Positions 50,345 to 59,998 of a DNA stretch of 64,000 nucleotides are shown in pieces. A program made the position numbers and the translations under genes. Source of the stretch: Chrysophaeum taylorii. Its lineage: Eukaryota; Sar; Pelagophyceae; Pelagomonadales; Pelagomonadaceae. The stretch is from positions 246,699 through 310,698 of the forward strand of contig JAQMWT010000443.1 in assembly GCA_029834535.1 (NCBI GenBank), read 5' to 3'. Under the pieces are notes generated by a model. The model had not been told where the DNA came from. It was given only the letters and a program-made list of their open reading frames with translations, and did no database searches. Each line of letters starts with the position of its first letter. Within the stretch, counting starts at the first letter, position 1.

Positions 50345-52630
50345 AACTTGTGAGCGACGAGTCCGTTGCTGCTTCCGCTTCCTCGACGCGCGTCGCTCCT
50401 CGGCGCGGCGCTCGCGCCCCTCGTGCTCCTCGTGCTCACGAGCCGTCCAGACTCGAGGTCGGGGGGCTGCGCCGTCAGGGCGGGCAGTTGCCGTCTGCGC
50501 GTCTACGGCACAACCGCCTCAGTCAAAAGCTCGCGGCGCTCCGACTCAATGACGTCGTAAGTGTGCTTCAGAAGCTCGCTTCAAAGGCCACGTTCTTGAC
50601 GGGCCCGGACTTGCCGATGCTGGCGTCGTGCGCGAAGGTGTATGACTTGGGCTTGAGGTCCACCATGCCCGTGCCAATGCTGTACTATTCGATGTTCGCA
50701 TTGAAGGCTCCTTCATCCGCACGACGTCACTGGACAGCTGCTTGAGGGCATATGCCGAGGTGCGCGTTGACGGTCGAGGTCTTCGACTTGTTGCTCGGCG
50801 CGAGTGCAGCCTAGTCTACGAGGGGCCTGACGGAAATGGCGTCGCGAGCCATGGCGGAATCGGCGATCTACCGCTCGAGCACCTTTCGACGGTCTTGGTG
50901 TCTCTGGCGTGGTTGTGGTCGATGGCGTCTTTCCGGCGCGCATCGACCTGGGCCATGTTTCTTTCCATGCGGGCGGGACGTGCTGCCTCGATGACGGCCA
51001 GCCCGACGTTCGCGCCGAGATCGTCGAGACGCCCCTCTTTGATCTTCGCCGTCTTGTCACAGGCTTCGGTGTCGGAGACACTATTCTTCTGGCGCTTCAC
51101 AGCATAGAGATCGGCGCCGCGACCGAAGACGTTGCCGAGCTGACACGAAACGACGCGAGACGACGACGGACACGACTTCGACACGCGTGTTGAAGAACAT
51201 CCCGGCGTAGTACTTGCGGAAGCCTAACTCGCGTTCAACCCGATCAGTGATACGGCGCGAGCCCGCGTAAGGCCTACTGCAACTCCGAGGTCACGTTGAC
51301 CGCGGCAAAGTCGCGGTCGTCGACGTAGCGCATGACCTGGCCGTTCTCGAAGGTGTGGATGCAGCCCCCGGGCTTCGATAACCTGGAGCGTGGTCTTGGT
51401 TTCCGGATTGTCGTCCACGTCAAGTCGAACATCATAGAGCCGCGCACGCACGGCCGCGACATCGGAGACTGTCGGTCTATCGTGACAGTCTCATCGAGGC
51501 GACCGCCGCGCGAGAAACTTGGGTAGGCCCGCGCGAGAAACTTGGCGTAGGCCTCCACAGACACGTTGAACGCCTCGTACTCTACTGTAGCCACAATCTG
51601 CGGTTAGTCCCAACATGTCTCGAAGAACGTGCGCACCTGCTCGTTCATTCGCGCCATTTCGAGGACGAACTCGGTCGCCGAGGTCGTGGGAGGCGGCGAA
51701 GAAGCCGAAGAGTATGGTAAACTTGTCGCGGATGACGTCCGATGACCTCATTCGCGAATGAGTGTGGTGAAGAGGTTAAGCCGTCGCTCGTTCCTCATCG
51801 AGCTCCTCAGCGCGCGCTGGAAGCCGCTCGATTTCCTTGTCTTTGGCCTCGAGGCGGGCTCTGGCAGCGGCGAGTTCGAGTGCCATTCGCTTCGCGTTGC
51901 GATTAACAGCAGCGTGGAGGTCCTCGACTCGGCAGATATATTTGAGGGTCACACCGCTTTGCGAAACGCTGCGTCGTTCGTTCCGTCGCGTCGGCAGCCG
52001 CCGCCGCCCCCTCCTTGGTATCTTCCTTCGACGCCTCTAGGTGGTCTATCGCGCTTTGCAGTTTTACAATGTCGCGCTCGCGCTGTTTCTCACTCGCGGC
52101 ATCGTGTCGCTCGATCAGGACCCGGAGTCGCTCCACCCGACGTGCGGCACCGCGGACTTCGTCCTCGCGCTTCCTCTCGATGGCCATCCGCGCCTCTATT
52201 TTCGTAGCCAAGGTCTCCTCGGCCGCGAAGACGTCGGCGTGGGCCGTCTCCGTTTCGTGCTCAGCAACGACAGCGTGCCCCTGCTGGGTCTCCTTGGCCA
52301 CCTCGAGACTGTTGATGATCTTGTCCTTCTGTGCTTACTGCGTCCGAAGCAATGGCGAGGACACGCTGGGCACATCGATTGGACGAGGTTGAAGCCGGCG
52401 TCGCGCGCGGCTCAGCGTCCCTATGCGCGCGCGTAGAGGGACCATTGTTCTCCTTCTCTGCGCTCTCGCGAACCCCGGCATAGGCAACATTTACCACCAT
52501 CTTTTACGACAACATACTCGACTGCGAGCGTCGCGATTACAGTCCCGGGGTCGTCACGCATCTTCTGAACTACCCCTAATCCCCCGTCCACTCTTTGACC
52601 GCTCGAATCGTCGTGAATGACGCACACCTT
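50345..52630 (-). pseudogene. Large frameshifted relic of a coiled-coil gene
   Basis: Reading the minus strand, protein-like blocks appear in changing frames. Near 52340-51955 there is a long coiled coil (KDKIINSLEVAKETQQGHAV, ATKIEARMAIERKREDEVRG). A shifted frame at 51955-51776 continues it (VTLKYICRVEDLHAAVNRNA, then EIERLPARAEELDEERATA and a stop). The stretch 51745-51275 has DKFTILFGFFAASHDLGD, EMARMNEQVRTFFETCWD and EYEAFNVSVEAYAKFLARAY with further frame jumps. At 50740-50520 come VDLKPKSYTFAHDASIGKSG and LLKHTYDVIESERRELLTEA. A block at 52627-52421 (CVIHDDSSGQRVDGGLGVV) may belong too. Multiple indels and stops indicate decay. No family is recognised, and it may represent more than one gene. 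Confidence 0.55.
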
Positions 52631-53068
52631 ATCGCCCGGCCGAGTCCGCGTCGTGAGGTGCTTGGTCAGCGCGTCGAGATGAGTGCGAGGATAGCTCGAA
52701 CCGGACCGTCTTTATGCATCGCGGGCGCGAAGTCTCGCCTACAAGAGAGAGAGCAGACATGAAAGTCGATGCTGCCGTCGAATCTCGTGATGTTCATGAT
52801 GCGCCCCAGGTCGAGCGGCTCTCCCGAACTTCGCTCAAGCTTGGCAACGCAACACACTCCATAAACCAGATCTGTACGTCTCTCACGACTGGCAGCTTTC
52901 ACGCCTTTCCCCGGGTGATCCGCCGCGTCGGGAGCGTCGGTAGGCAGATCCCCGACGTCCATGGAAATTCCCGTCGGATCACCCGCCGCCATGGCCGCGC
53001 CAGGCGCCCAAAAGATACGAAAAAGAAGAATGAACTGCGGACTTGCTAACCATTACCCGTCATTGGAG
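52631..53068. other. Short relic-like minus-strand stretch
   Basis: A minus-strand frame at 52992-52666 gives a protein-like segment (LGRIMNITRFDGSIDFHVCS, LVYGVCCVAKLERSSGEP) without context. It may be another piece of the relic to its left. Nothing else is seen. Confidence 0.35.
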
Positions 53069-53102
53069 CTAACTAACTTCAGACCTCTCCCGAGCATGGG
53101 AG
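53069..53102 (+). repeat. Dispersed repeat core, copy A
   Basis: The sequence is ctaactaa followed by cttcagacctctcccgagca and tgggag. The same 26-bp core recurs at 58800-58825, and an inverted, slightly diverged copy lies at 62321-62342. All three sit next to short CTAA/TTAAC runs. Confidence 0.75.
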
Positions 53103-53336
53103 CCAGGATATCAGAGGTTTGGACATAGCTTGTAAGGTATCGATTATCCAGTATCGTCGATTATGGAAATCTGCAATATCCTTACCCCTACACAACTACT
53201 TGTACTGTATTATCCGGGTTTTACAGGATTGTACATGATTGTAGAGAAGCTCTTGCACCGTATCCACATATTCCTGTAGTAGGGCAAGCTATCGATGTCC
53301 TGATTGACACCCCTTTTGTTCGCGAAGGGAAAGAAG

Positions 53337-54902
53337 ATGTCTCCCCGCAGCCAGAAGCTCGCCGATCTCAAGACGTCGGAGGTAACGCTGAGCGCGACGG
53401 ACGAGGAGACGGGCGAGACACTGAGGGTCACGGTTCCCGTGGTGCGGGGGACGTGCGGGGCAGCGTGCATAGACATCTCGAAGCTTGCTGCCGTGACCGG
53501 GTTGTACACGCTCGACCCGGGGTTTACCGCGACCTCGAGCTGCCGGTCGGCCATCACCTACATCGACGGGCCAGCCGGCGTGCTGTTGCACCGGGGGTAT
53601 GCGATCAACGACCTCGCTGCCAAGTCTTCGTTCCTCGAGGTGTGCTACCTCCTCCTGAACGGCACGCTGCCCTCGTCCAAGCGTCAGCTCGCCATGTTCA
53701 AACTCGAAGTGACGAGGCGCATGACGGTGCACGAACGGCTTCGGACGTTCGTGAGCGGATTCCCCGACGGGGCACACCCGATGGCCGTCATGGTCGGGAC
53801 GGTCGGCGCGTTGTCGGCCTTCTATTGCCGGAGCTCGGTCGGAAAGATGGACGAGGCGGCACGGGCCCTCGCTGCCATCCGCGTCGTCGCGAAACTCGCG
53901 ACAATCGCGGCGATGGCCTACAAGCACTCGATCGGTCAGCCGTTCGCGTACCCGCGCCGCGATCTCTCTTTCGCTGGAAATTTTTTGCACCTCTGCTTCA
54001 GCTCCCCGCTCGACCAGGGCGAGTTCAAGCCCCCCCCAAAGGCCTTCGAGGAGGCGATCGACGTCTTCTTGCTGCTACACGCCGACCACGAGCAGAACGC
54101 GTCGACCTCGACGGTCCGGCTCGCCGGTAGCTCGGAGGCGAACCCGTTCGCTTGCGTCGCCGCCGGAATCGCCAGCTTGTGGGGGCCCATGCACGGCGGT
54201 GCCAACGAGGCCGTAGTGACGATGCTCCGGGAGATCGGCGACGAGGCCCGCATTCCCGAATTCCTTCGCCGCGCCAAGGACAAGAACGATCCGTTCAAGC
54301 TGATGGGCTTCGGTCACCGCGTCTACAAGAACGTCGATCCCCGCGCCAAAGAGATGCGTCGCCTCGCGTTAGCCTGCATCGCCGAGCGCGAACGCCAGGA
54401 CGCGATCGACAACGACCCCGACGCCTACCTGACGAGCTCGGCGCCCGTCGGACTTTCGCCGACAGACGCGATCCCCGCCGCAGAGATCAGACGCCTCTTC
54501 AAGCTCGCCACTAAATTGGAGGAGGCCGCGCTCGAGGACGACTATTTCGTCCAACGCAAATTGTTCCCCAACGTCGATTTCTACAGCGGCCTCGCCTTGA
54601 CGGCCATTGGAATCCCCACTTCCATGTTCACGTGTCTCTTTGCCGTCGGACGCGCCGTCGGCTGGATCTCCCACTGGAAAGAGTTCGTCGAGGACGAGCC
54701 GCGCAAGATCGGTCGCCCCCGCCAGCTTTATGTGGGGGAAAAACTCCGCCGCTTCCCGACGATCGAAGAAAGGGACGCCCAACACTCTTCATCCAACACC
54801 TCGGATTCCTCCTCCTCCTCCTCCAACTCGACCCCCTTCACGGAACGCGTCAACTTTCTCTCGCCCGACGACGCCGCCCCGCACTTCGGCTTTTTTATCT
54901 GA
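53337..54902 (+). CDS. Citrate synthase, bacterial GltA-type
   Basis: The product has 521 residues. The N-terminal beta region (TLRVTVPVVRGTCGAACIDI, then LYTLDPGFTATSSCRSAITY and IDGPAGVLLHRGYAINDLAA) is typical of hexameric GltA-type enzymes. Catalytic landmarks are LLLHADHEQNAST (about 246), GPMHGGANEAV (about 283, His), MGFGHRVYKNVDPRA and NVDFYSGLAL (about 413, Asp). It condenses acetyl-CoA and oxaloacetate to citrate. In eukaryotes this type is found in peroxisomes or glyoxysomes of plants and algae. No PTS1 is present (the C-terminus is FGFFI after a Ser-rich tail), and no clear transit peptide is seen. The start at 53337 (MSPRSQKLADLKTSEVTL) fits the family. The gene is intact although it sits among relics. 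Confidence 0.92.
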   Translation: MSPRSQKLADLKTSEVTLSATDEETGETLRVTVPVVRGTCGAACIDISKLAAVTGLYTLDPGFTATSSCRSAITYIDGPAGVLLHRGYAINDLAAKSSFLEVCYLLLNGTLPSSKRQLAMFKLEVTRRMTVHERLRTFVSGFPDGAHPMAVMVGTVGALSAFYCRSSVGKMDEAARALAAIRVVAKLATIAAMAYKHSIGQPFAYPRRDLSFAGNFLHLCFSSPLDQGEFKPPPKAFEEAIDVFLLLHADHEQNASTSTVRLAGSSEANPFACVAAGIASLWGPMHGGANEAVVTMLREIGDEARIPEFLRRAKDKNDPFKLMGFGHRVYKNVDPRAKEMRRLALACIAERERQDAIDNDPDAYLTSSAPVGLSPTDAIPAAEIRRLFKLATKLEEAALEDDYFVQRKLFPNVDFYSGLALTAIGIPTSMFTCLFAVGRAVGWISHWKEFVEDEPRKIGRPRQLYVGEKLRRFPTIEERDAQHSSSNTSDSSSSSSNSTPFTERVNFLSPDDAAPHFGFFI

Positions 54903-55860
54903 CTTTTGGTTCTCCTTCCTTTGATTATGATAATATGAGGCTCTAGATATTCGTTGACACACTGTGGTGGTGGTGGTGGGAGAAAGTCTGTCCCTACGAG
55001 CTCCACGCCCCGTACGACTCAAAGCATGCGACTAACCTTCTTTGGCGGCCGCCGCAAAAGTTATGATCCCGACCAGAAGAAGAGAGACGAGCAAGGCGCT
55101 TCGCTCGATTGGCACCGCGTCGGAGGGCCGCAAGGCGAGGCGCAAGCTGGCCAGCGTCGACGATGACGCCGAGGACAGTGTGCACAACTACTAGCGACCA
55201 CGGCTCTACTAGGCGGCTGCTGGCCAACTCGACGAAATGGACAACAGCAGCGGCGCCGGTCGTGGCTGCCACGACGGTGACGGAAGTCCCCGCGGCAATT
55301 GGGGTTGACATCACCCTGGAGAAAGAACTGCGGGATCAGGATCTCCCCGATCCAATCATCCAATAAGGCCGGTCGTTCGGCTACGACCGACGAGCTCGCG
55401 CCGAGCGGGCTGACTTCTTCAACGTCGTCGGGCATCATGGAAAAGAGCTACCCCAAAAGAAAACCCGAACATCGCATACAACCCACAGAGCACACCGGGA
55501 TTTTTTTTTATGCGAGCTTTCGTCGGACGCGCTCGCAAGAGCTAATGGCACGCTCAACACTAGATTCTAGAGCGCGCCGTTCCAGTCGACGTCCTTCCGT
55601 CGCGAGCATCCGACTAATCCGCCCGAGAAGCCGAACGCTTCTGTCAGCAATGCTCTCGCGACACCCTGCGACTGGTCTACAACCCAAGGGTCCAGAGAGC
55701 TACACTATTATGTGGAACATTTCACACCTATCTTTACACGAGGGTTTTCTCTCCGTAACACGGCTTTCCCTCGTTCCTTCCTTCCTTCCTTACCCTTCCG
55801 CAATTATATATTTTCATGACTATGAAGAACCCAGTCTGAAGCTTTTTTCCAACATGGAGT
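54903..55860. other. Relic-rich spacer downstream of citrate synthase
   Basis: A GGT run (54964-54979) lies shortly after the gene. Between about 55020 and 55440 both strands show broken coding-like stretches, such as plus TSKALRSIGTASEGRKARRK and plus GVDITLEKELRDQDLPDPII. None forms an intact gene. A TTCC run lies at 55773-55790. Confidence 0.35.
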
Positions 55861-55873
55861 AGGCCTAAAGGTG

Positions 55874-55889
55874 CGTACCGTCAGGTACG
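55874..55889. repeat. Short perfect hairpin
   Basis: The arms cgtacc and ggtacg are separated by gtca, at the left edge of the AT-rich block. It could be a structured junction or chance. Confidence 0.4.
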
Positions 55890-55946
55890 GGGTGTTCTGT
55901 TTAATTAACAGAGGCTTCGTTCCTCGTTGTCAGTGTAAACGCTTCT

Positions 55947-56297
55947 ATGGGACCTAATGTCCTTAAGGAGTTAGGGCTTAAATCCCTACCTTTTGTTGTA
56001 GCATATGGCAAGCGGAATGGTCTGTACACGCCTAAGACTGCACGCAGTCTCTACCATGTACCCGGAGAGGGTCAAATATCTCCAGCTTATGGGCCCAGAT
56101 GCATAGGTGTGTCAGCCCAACTGTGTTGTACGTATAAATGGAATGATCAATTTACGCCTGATCACGAGTACAATGCGACAATGTGTTTGGCGGTGGTCTA
56201 CTGTACATATTTGCTATGTGACGGTATATGCCCACCAGTTAATTTGGTTTGTGACCGAGTTGGGTCGGTCACTGGTCATATGCACTCGCATAGCTAA
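55947..56297 (+). CDS. Small AT-rich ORF, unknown
   Basis: This ORF of 116 residues lies at the start of the AT-rich block. It is rich in Tyr, Cys and Val (YGKRNGLYTPKTARSLYHVP, AVVYCTYLLCDGICPPVNL). No family is recognised. The stretch after its stop stays protein-like in a second frame to about 56421, so it may also be broken. Confidence 0.35.
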   Translation: MGPNVLKELGLKSLPFVVAYGKRNGLYTPKTARSLYHVPGEGQISPAYGPRCIGVSAQLCCTYKWNDQFTPDHEYNATMCLAVVYCTYLLCDGICPPVNLVCDRVGSVTGHMHSHS

Positions 56298-56568
56298 TAA
56301 AATTAAAATTTTTCCTATACAAGCCGCGGAAACTTGTACGGGTTTTTCCTTCTATTCCCAACAAAAGACTGACTGCTCGAGAATTAATCCATTCTTCGGT
56401 CTCAAGTCATCCTGTTTTTAAATAGCATGTTGATTTGTTTGGTCTTGTAAATAAGCCCACGCTTAAAATAGCGTACTGTACATAGAACCCGCACTCGAGA
56501 AACCCTTCATTCTTATGTGTCGAATATGTCTATCAATCCTGTAACCTATTCCTTAATAGGTCACAATC

Positions 56569-58215
56569 ATGTCAAAACAAAAACCAATATCCACTACGGA
56601 TATCTACAAACAAGTACAAATCCTCGTTGATAAAATTATCGCAGGATTGCGTTTCCAAGACAACTCAACCAAGGTAAGCTTGCAAATTGAGGTGCTTCGC
56701 AGGCATATGACAAGTCCATATATGGACGCGTTATTCTGCTTCGATTCATATGAAGCTTACACCCGGAATGCTCCGGAGTATAATCAACTTCTTGAACAAG
56801 AAGCTGATATCATCTTCGCTCAATGGGAAGCTGAACAAGTAAACGATTTAAACTTACCTGATGAAGATGCCCTGCCTGATCATTTTAAAACTTGGCACAT
56901 CAATTCATCACATCAACTAACAGTTGATGTCCGCAATAATCTCGAACGACTTTATTACCAAGAGTCATACAATCTCGTTCGTCCCGAATTAAATGAGGAT
57001 GTTAAACGTGTCCTCGGTCTATTAGATACCCGATTCCCTAAATCAATTGTGTATGATTCTTCTCTAACTAACATATCCTTTACAGGTCTCTCTAATACCG
57101 ACTGGATCAAACACTGCGAAACTTATCCTGGTTTCTTGTACACATTTTTTAATCTGGAATCACAAGACAAACCAGCACTCGCTATGTGGCCTCAATTAAA
57201 GAAGATATATGCACTTACTGCACATCCTAATAAACTACGTGCAGTAATGCTTTTAGCTCACCATTACTATGAGACAGTGTCTTGTACAGATGTTACTGAG
57301 CTTAAATCTCAGTTTAATCGAATGTCTTTAAATGTTAATTAGTATGCCCATGTATTTGTCGAACAACTCCTTGCTTTCCAATCTCGGGCAAAGCAATTAA
57401 ATAATGATGAAGCATCAATCCAATTTAATAACTCCATAATCATTTTTAAAGCTCACGAGGAGATCTACCGTCTATATGCTAATCCCTCGGATCACGAGCG
57501 CTATTCTCAATCTTTATTGGTATGGTGTAAACTCTACGAGACACGCTCTGGTAACAACTCGAGTCACGATCCCAAATTGTTAAAGATAGTTGATCCTAAC
57601 GACGTTCGTCCACTATTGGAATTCTTGTTAAAGATATACAATGAAACAAAGTTTTCTTCTAATCCACGCTTGGATAAACCCGCTTCCTGGATCCCTTACA
57701 TCCCTGGTACTACCGCTACCAAGCCACCTAAGGTATTCTTGATGGATACTATTCATCAATCCCACGACTCTCTAAACAACGCTTACTCGTTGTTAGCTAC
57801 TGTAGCTGGACAGTCTGGCTTCAACGCTCGTAAGCTTCGTAATGCAAAAGATAAAGCATCGACAATTTCACCTCGTGATACGTCGTACTATCGTCCACCT
57901 TCAAATTATAACGTCAAAGGTACCAGCTTCGATCGTCCCGTCTACTCACCTTCCTCTAACCGTAATGCACGCTCTAATATGTCTCTGATGGACCGGGCTA
58001 CTTATCAAGTTGATCGTCTTCGCCACCTGTTTGGTAAATTACAGGAAGCGAATCCCAACCCCTCTACCGACTCTAAAATTGTACAGGAGGAAATGAAAAG
58101 CTTACTGAGTACCCTCTGGACAACCGTCTCTCGAGCTTCGGCACAGTCCTTGACGAAGCCACCCAAGTTCATCTCTACTTATCTCGAGTTGATACTATAT
58201 CCAATACCATTGTGA
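56569..58215 (+). pseudogene. Virus-like ORF 1 with in-frame stop (nucleoprotein position)
   Basis: One reading frame is open from the ATG at 56569 to 58215 except for a single TAG at 57340-57342. The coding character continues in the same frame directly after that stop (HVFVEQLLAFQSRAKQL). The total would be about 548 codons. The first part is helical and acidic (TDIYKQVQILVDKIIAGL, YYQESYNLVRPELNEDVKRV); the last quarter is Ser/Arg/Pro/Tyr-rich (SYYRPPSNYNVKG). Size, first position in the block and a basic disordered tail suit a nucleocapsid protein, but no sequence signature proves it. A short hairpin (56545-56560, cctatt/aataggg-like arms) precedes the ATG. The stop may be a decay mutation or a readthrough site. 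Confidence 0.5.
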
Positions 58216-58784
58216 ACCTCTTAGAAGCCGATAAGGAATCTCATGTTTCAGAAGAAAATTATCAAACTGAAACATCTGCTCCTGAAGCGTCCCCCAGTGA
58301 TGCGGAGCAGAGGGGGAATGCTAATACAGAGAAGATGTTCCACACTTTTCTGTCCATTAAAGATGATGAAATCGATAACATCCCTCAGCCGCTATTGCAG
58401 CACATAAATGCTAAAGCTCAGAATGATATCGTTCGTCGTCAAGCTCGGGAAACTTCCTCGCACTCTGAGCTCCCCAATAATCTACTCAACGAAGATAATA
58501 AAGATGGCACAGATCCCCCTGTGTTGCTGCCAAAATTAAACACTGGTTTTACACTCGTCGTTGTGCCTTCCGAACAAACGCAAAGTTTCATGACACAGTA
58601 CGTGTTTGGTCAAAGCTCAACACATGCCTGTTATGCAACAATGCTTAAACTGTACAACGAGTACAATTTGCCGCTAATGACTACGCCAGGATATGCTGAC
58701 ACGTGTGCTTCTCAACATGTAATTAACTTTAAACGTTACGCTGATCCTATACACATCGTTAAGCTACCCGAGTCATTAACTTAA
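58077..58784 (+). CDS. Virus-like ORF 2, acidic (phosphoprotein position), overlapping ORF 1
   Basis: A second frame is open from just after the stop at 58074-58076 and overlaps the end of ORF 1 by 139 nt. It lacks an early ATG; the first good candidate start is internal. The product is acidic and Ser/Thr/Asn-rich (SEENYQTETSAPEASPSDAE, NEDNKDGTDPPVLLPKL), with a more structured C-terminal part (QYVFGQSSTHACYATMLKLY). Such composition suits a viral phosphoprotein-like cofactor, by position and composition only. The ORF ends in the TTAAC run that borders the repeat core at 58800. Confidence 0.4.
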   Translation, partial: NCTGGNEKLTEYPLDNRLSSFGTVLDEATQVHLYLSRVDTISNTIVNLLEADKESHVSEENYQTETSAPEASPSDAEQRGNANTEKMFHTFLSIKDDEIDNIPQPLLQHINAKAQNDIVRRQARETSSHSELPNNLLNEDNKDGTDPPVLLPKLNTGFTLVVVPSEQTQSFMTQYVFGQSSTHACYATMLKLYNEYNLPLMTTPGYADTCASQHVINFKRYADPIHIVKLPESLT

Positions 58785-58865
58785 CTTAACTTAACTTAAC
58801 TTCAGACCTCTCCCGAGCATGGGAGTCAGGCCGGACCGACAGGTGCCAGTCCGGAATCACGGGCC
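58776..58865 (+). repeat. Left inverted repeat: TTAAC run plus repeat core, copy B
   Basis: Five TTAAC units are followed by the 26-bp core cttcagacctctcccgagca/tgggag, and then gccggaccgacagg and cggaatcac. The same order, reverse-complemented and about 80 percent identical over some 65 bp, is found at 62277-62365. It therefore acts as a terminal-inverted-repeat-like pair around 58.8-62.35 kb. Confidence 0.65.
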
Positions 58866-59050
58866 TGTAGACGAGGAGCGCCGAAAGGTCGGTCGGCGGA
58901 GAGTGACCATCAAGCTTGTCGCCATGCGACGAGGAGACCGCGATGTGACTGACAACCAACTCGTCGATAACCTTCCGTCTTCGCCCCCCGGCCATACCCC
59001 GTCCTACTGCGAACGTCGGATGCCAACCGGCCCGCCCGGGAGGCGAATAG

Positions 59051-59599
59051 GTGCCAACCTACGCCGAGTCCTTATCACCTGCTATCCAGACTGCTACGGA
59101 TACGCAGAGAATCACACATGCTATGATTATAAGGACCGTCATTCCCGCTCTCCCAAAGCAACCAAATGTGGGATACGTAAAGCTAGACGTTGCGCTTTTT
59201 CTACCCAAGCAAAACGACCATAACGATCCCGATCTGCACATCATCAGTATGACTCAATGGGGAGAAGATGAACTTGGTATACATCTTTGTGGAGTTGGAT
59301 TTAAAGGACAATCATCTATCCAGAGTAAAATTGATGATAATGTCAAGATTACTTTGTTTAGACTCAGTAACCTGTTACCTACTCTACCAATTTATTCGCT
59401 ACAACAAGCAAATGCGCGTAAAATGGAACTTCGCTCACTACAGTTCAGACTATGTGCTTTTAACGAACAACGCGAAATGCTCAAACTATATTCCACCCTC
59501 GTGGAACGCGTAATTTACGTCCCATGGCTTAAAACCATCCTGGAGTCAATGCATTCGCAGCTGCCTTACATACGCAAGCATTTCCCACCTCTCGTATGA
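59051..59599 (+). CDS. Virus-like ORF 3, unknown
   Basis: This ORF of 182 residues starts in the last bases of the GC-rich insert and runs into AT-rich sequence. The part from about 59110 on looks coding (QPNVGYVKLDVALFLPKQND, MTQWGEDELGIHLCGVGFKG, STLVERVIYVPWLKTILES). The first 20 residues may be an artefact of fusion with the insert. Its position between the acidic ORF and the L-like segments would suit a matrix-type protein. No motif supports this. Confidence 0.35.
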   Translation: MPTYAESLSPAIQTATDTQRITHAMIIRTVIPALPKQPNVGYVKLDVALFLPKQNDHNDPDLHIISMTQWGEDELGIHLCGVGFKGQSSIQSKIDDNVKITLFRLSNLLPTLPIYSLQQANARKMELRSLQFRLCAFNEQREMLKLYSTLVERVIYVPWLKTILESMHSQLPYIRKHFPPLV

Positions 59600-59617
59600 C
59601 GCAAGGTTACCACACGT

Positions 59618-59998
59618 TTGCTTCATACAGTAACTTCATCTCCTAGCCCACGAACACCTACTGTAACTCTACTTTGCTCTGGGATGTCCACTCCTGCATT
59701 CTTGGCTTGCGCTTCTAATGACATGCAAATCAACATCAACGTTAAAGTTCTTGTTGAGAGCGACGACAATATCACGCACATGCTACGAAGACGTTTTGGT
59801 AATTCCATCGAAGTTTTCCCATCCCCACCTAAGTTTCTGACATATCTCCATCGAGCATCGGACGTTGAACGTGCACGATATTACACCGATTTAGTGGAAT
59901 TGACATCACCATGCACAAATCGCAACATAATCAATGGGAGATCCATTTTCCCACCTTCGAGCGTGATATGGATGATTCCTTGTTTCCAAGTGCTCTAA
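59618..59998 (+). pseudogene. Virus-like segment upstream of the L-like ORF
   Basis: This frame of 126 codons has protein-like stretches (LACASNDMQININVKVLVES, EVFPSPPKFLTYLHRASDVE) and overlaps the following ORF in another frame from 59911. The handover suggests an indel within a once longer frame. Function is unknown. Confidence 0.35.

Noticed and set aside
53069-58825. Direct repeat cores at 53.08 and 58.80 kb as long terminal repeats of a retroelement
   Set aside because: The shared sequence is only about 30-35 bp, and between the copies lie an intact citrate synthase gene and the virus-like ORFs without a reverse transcriptase or integrase signature.
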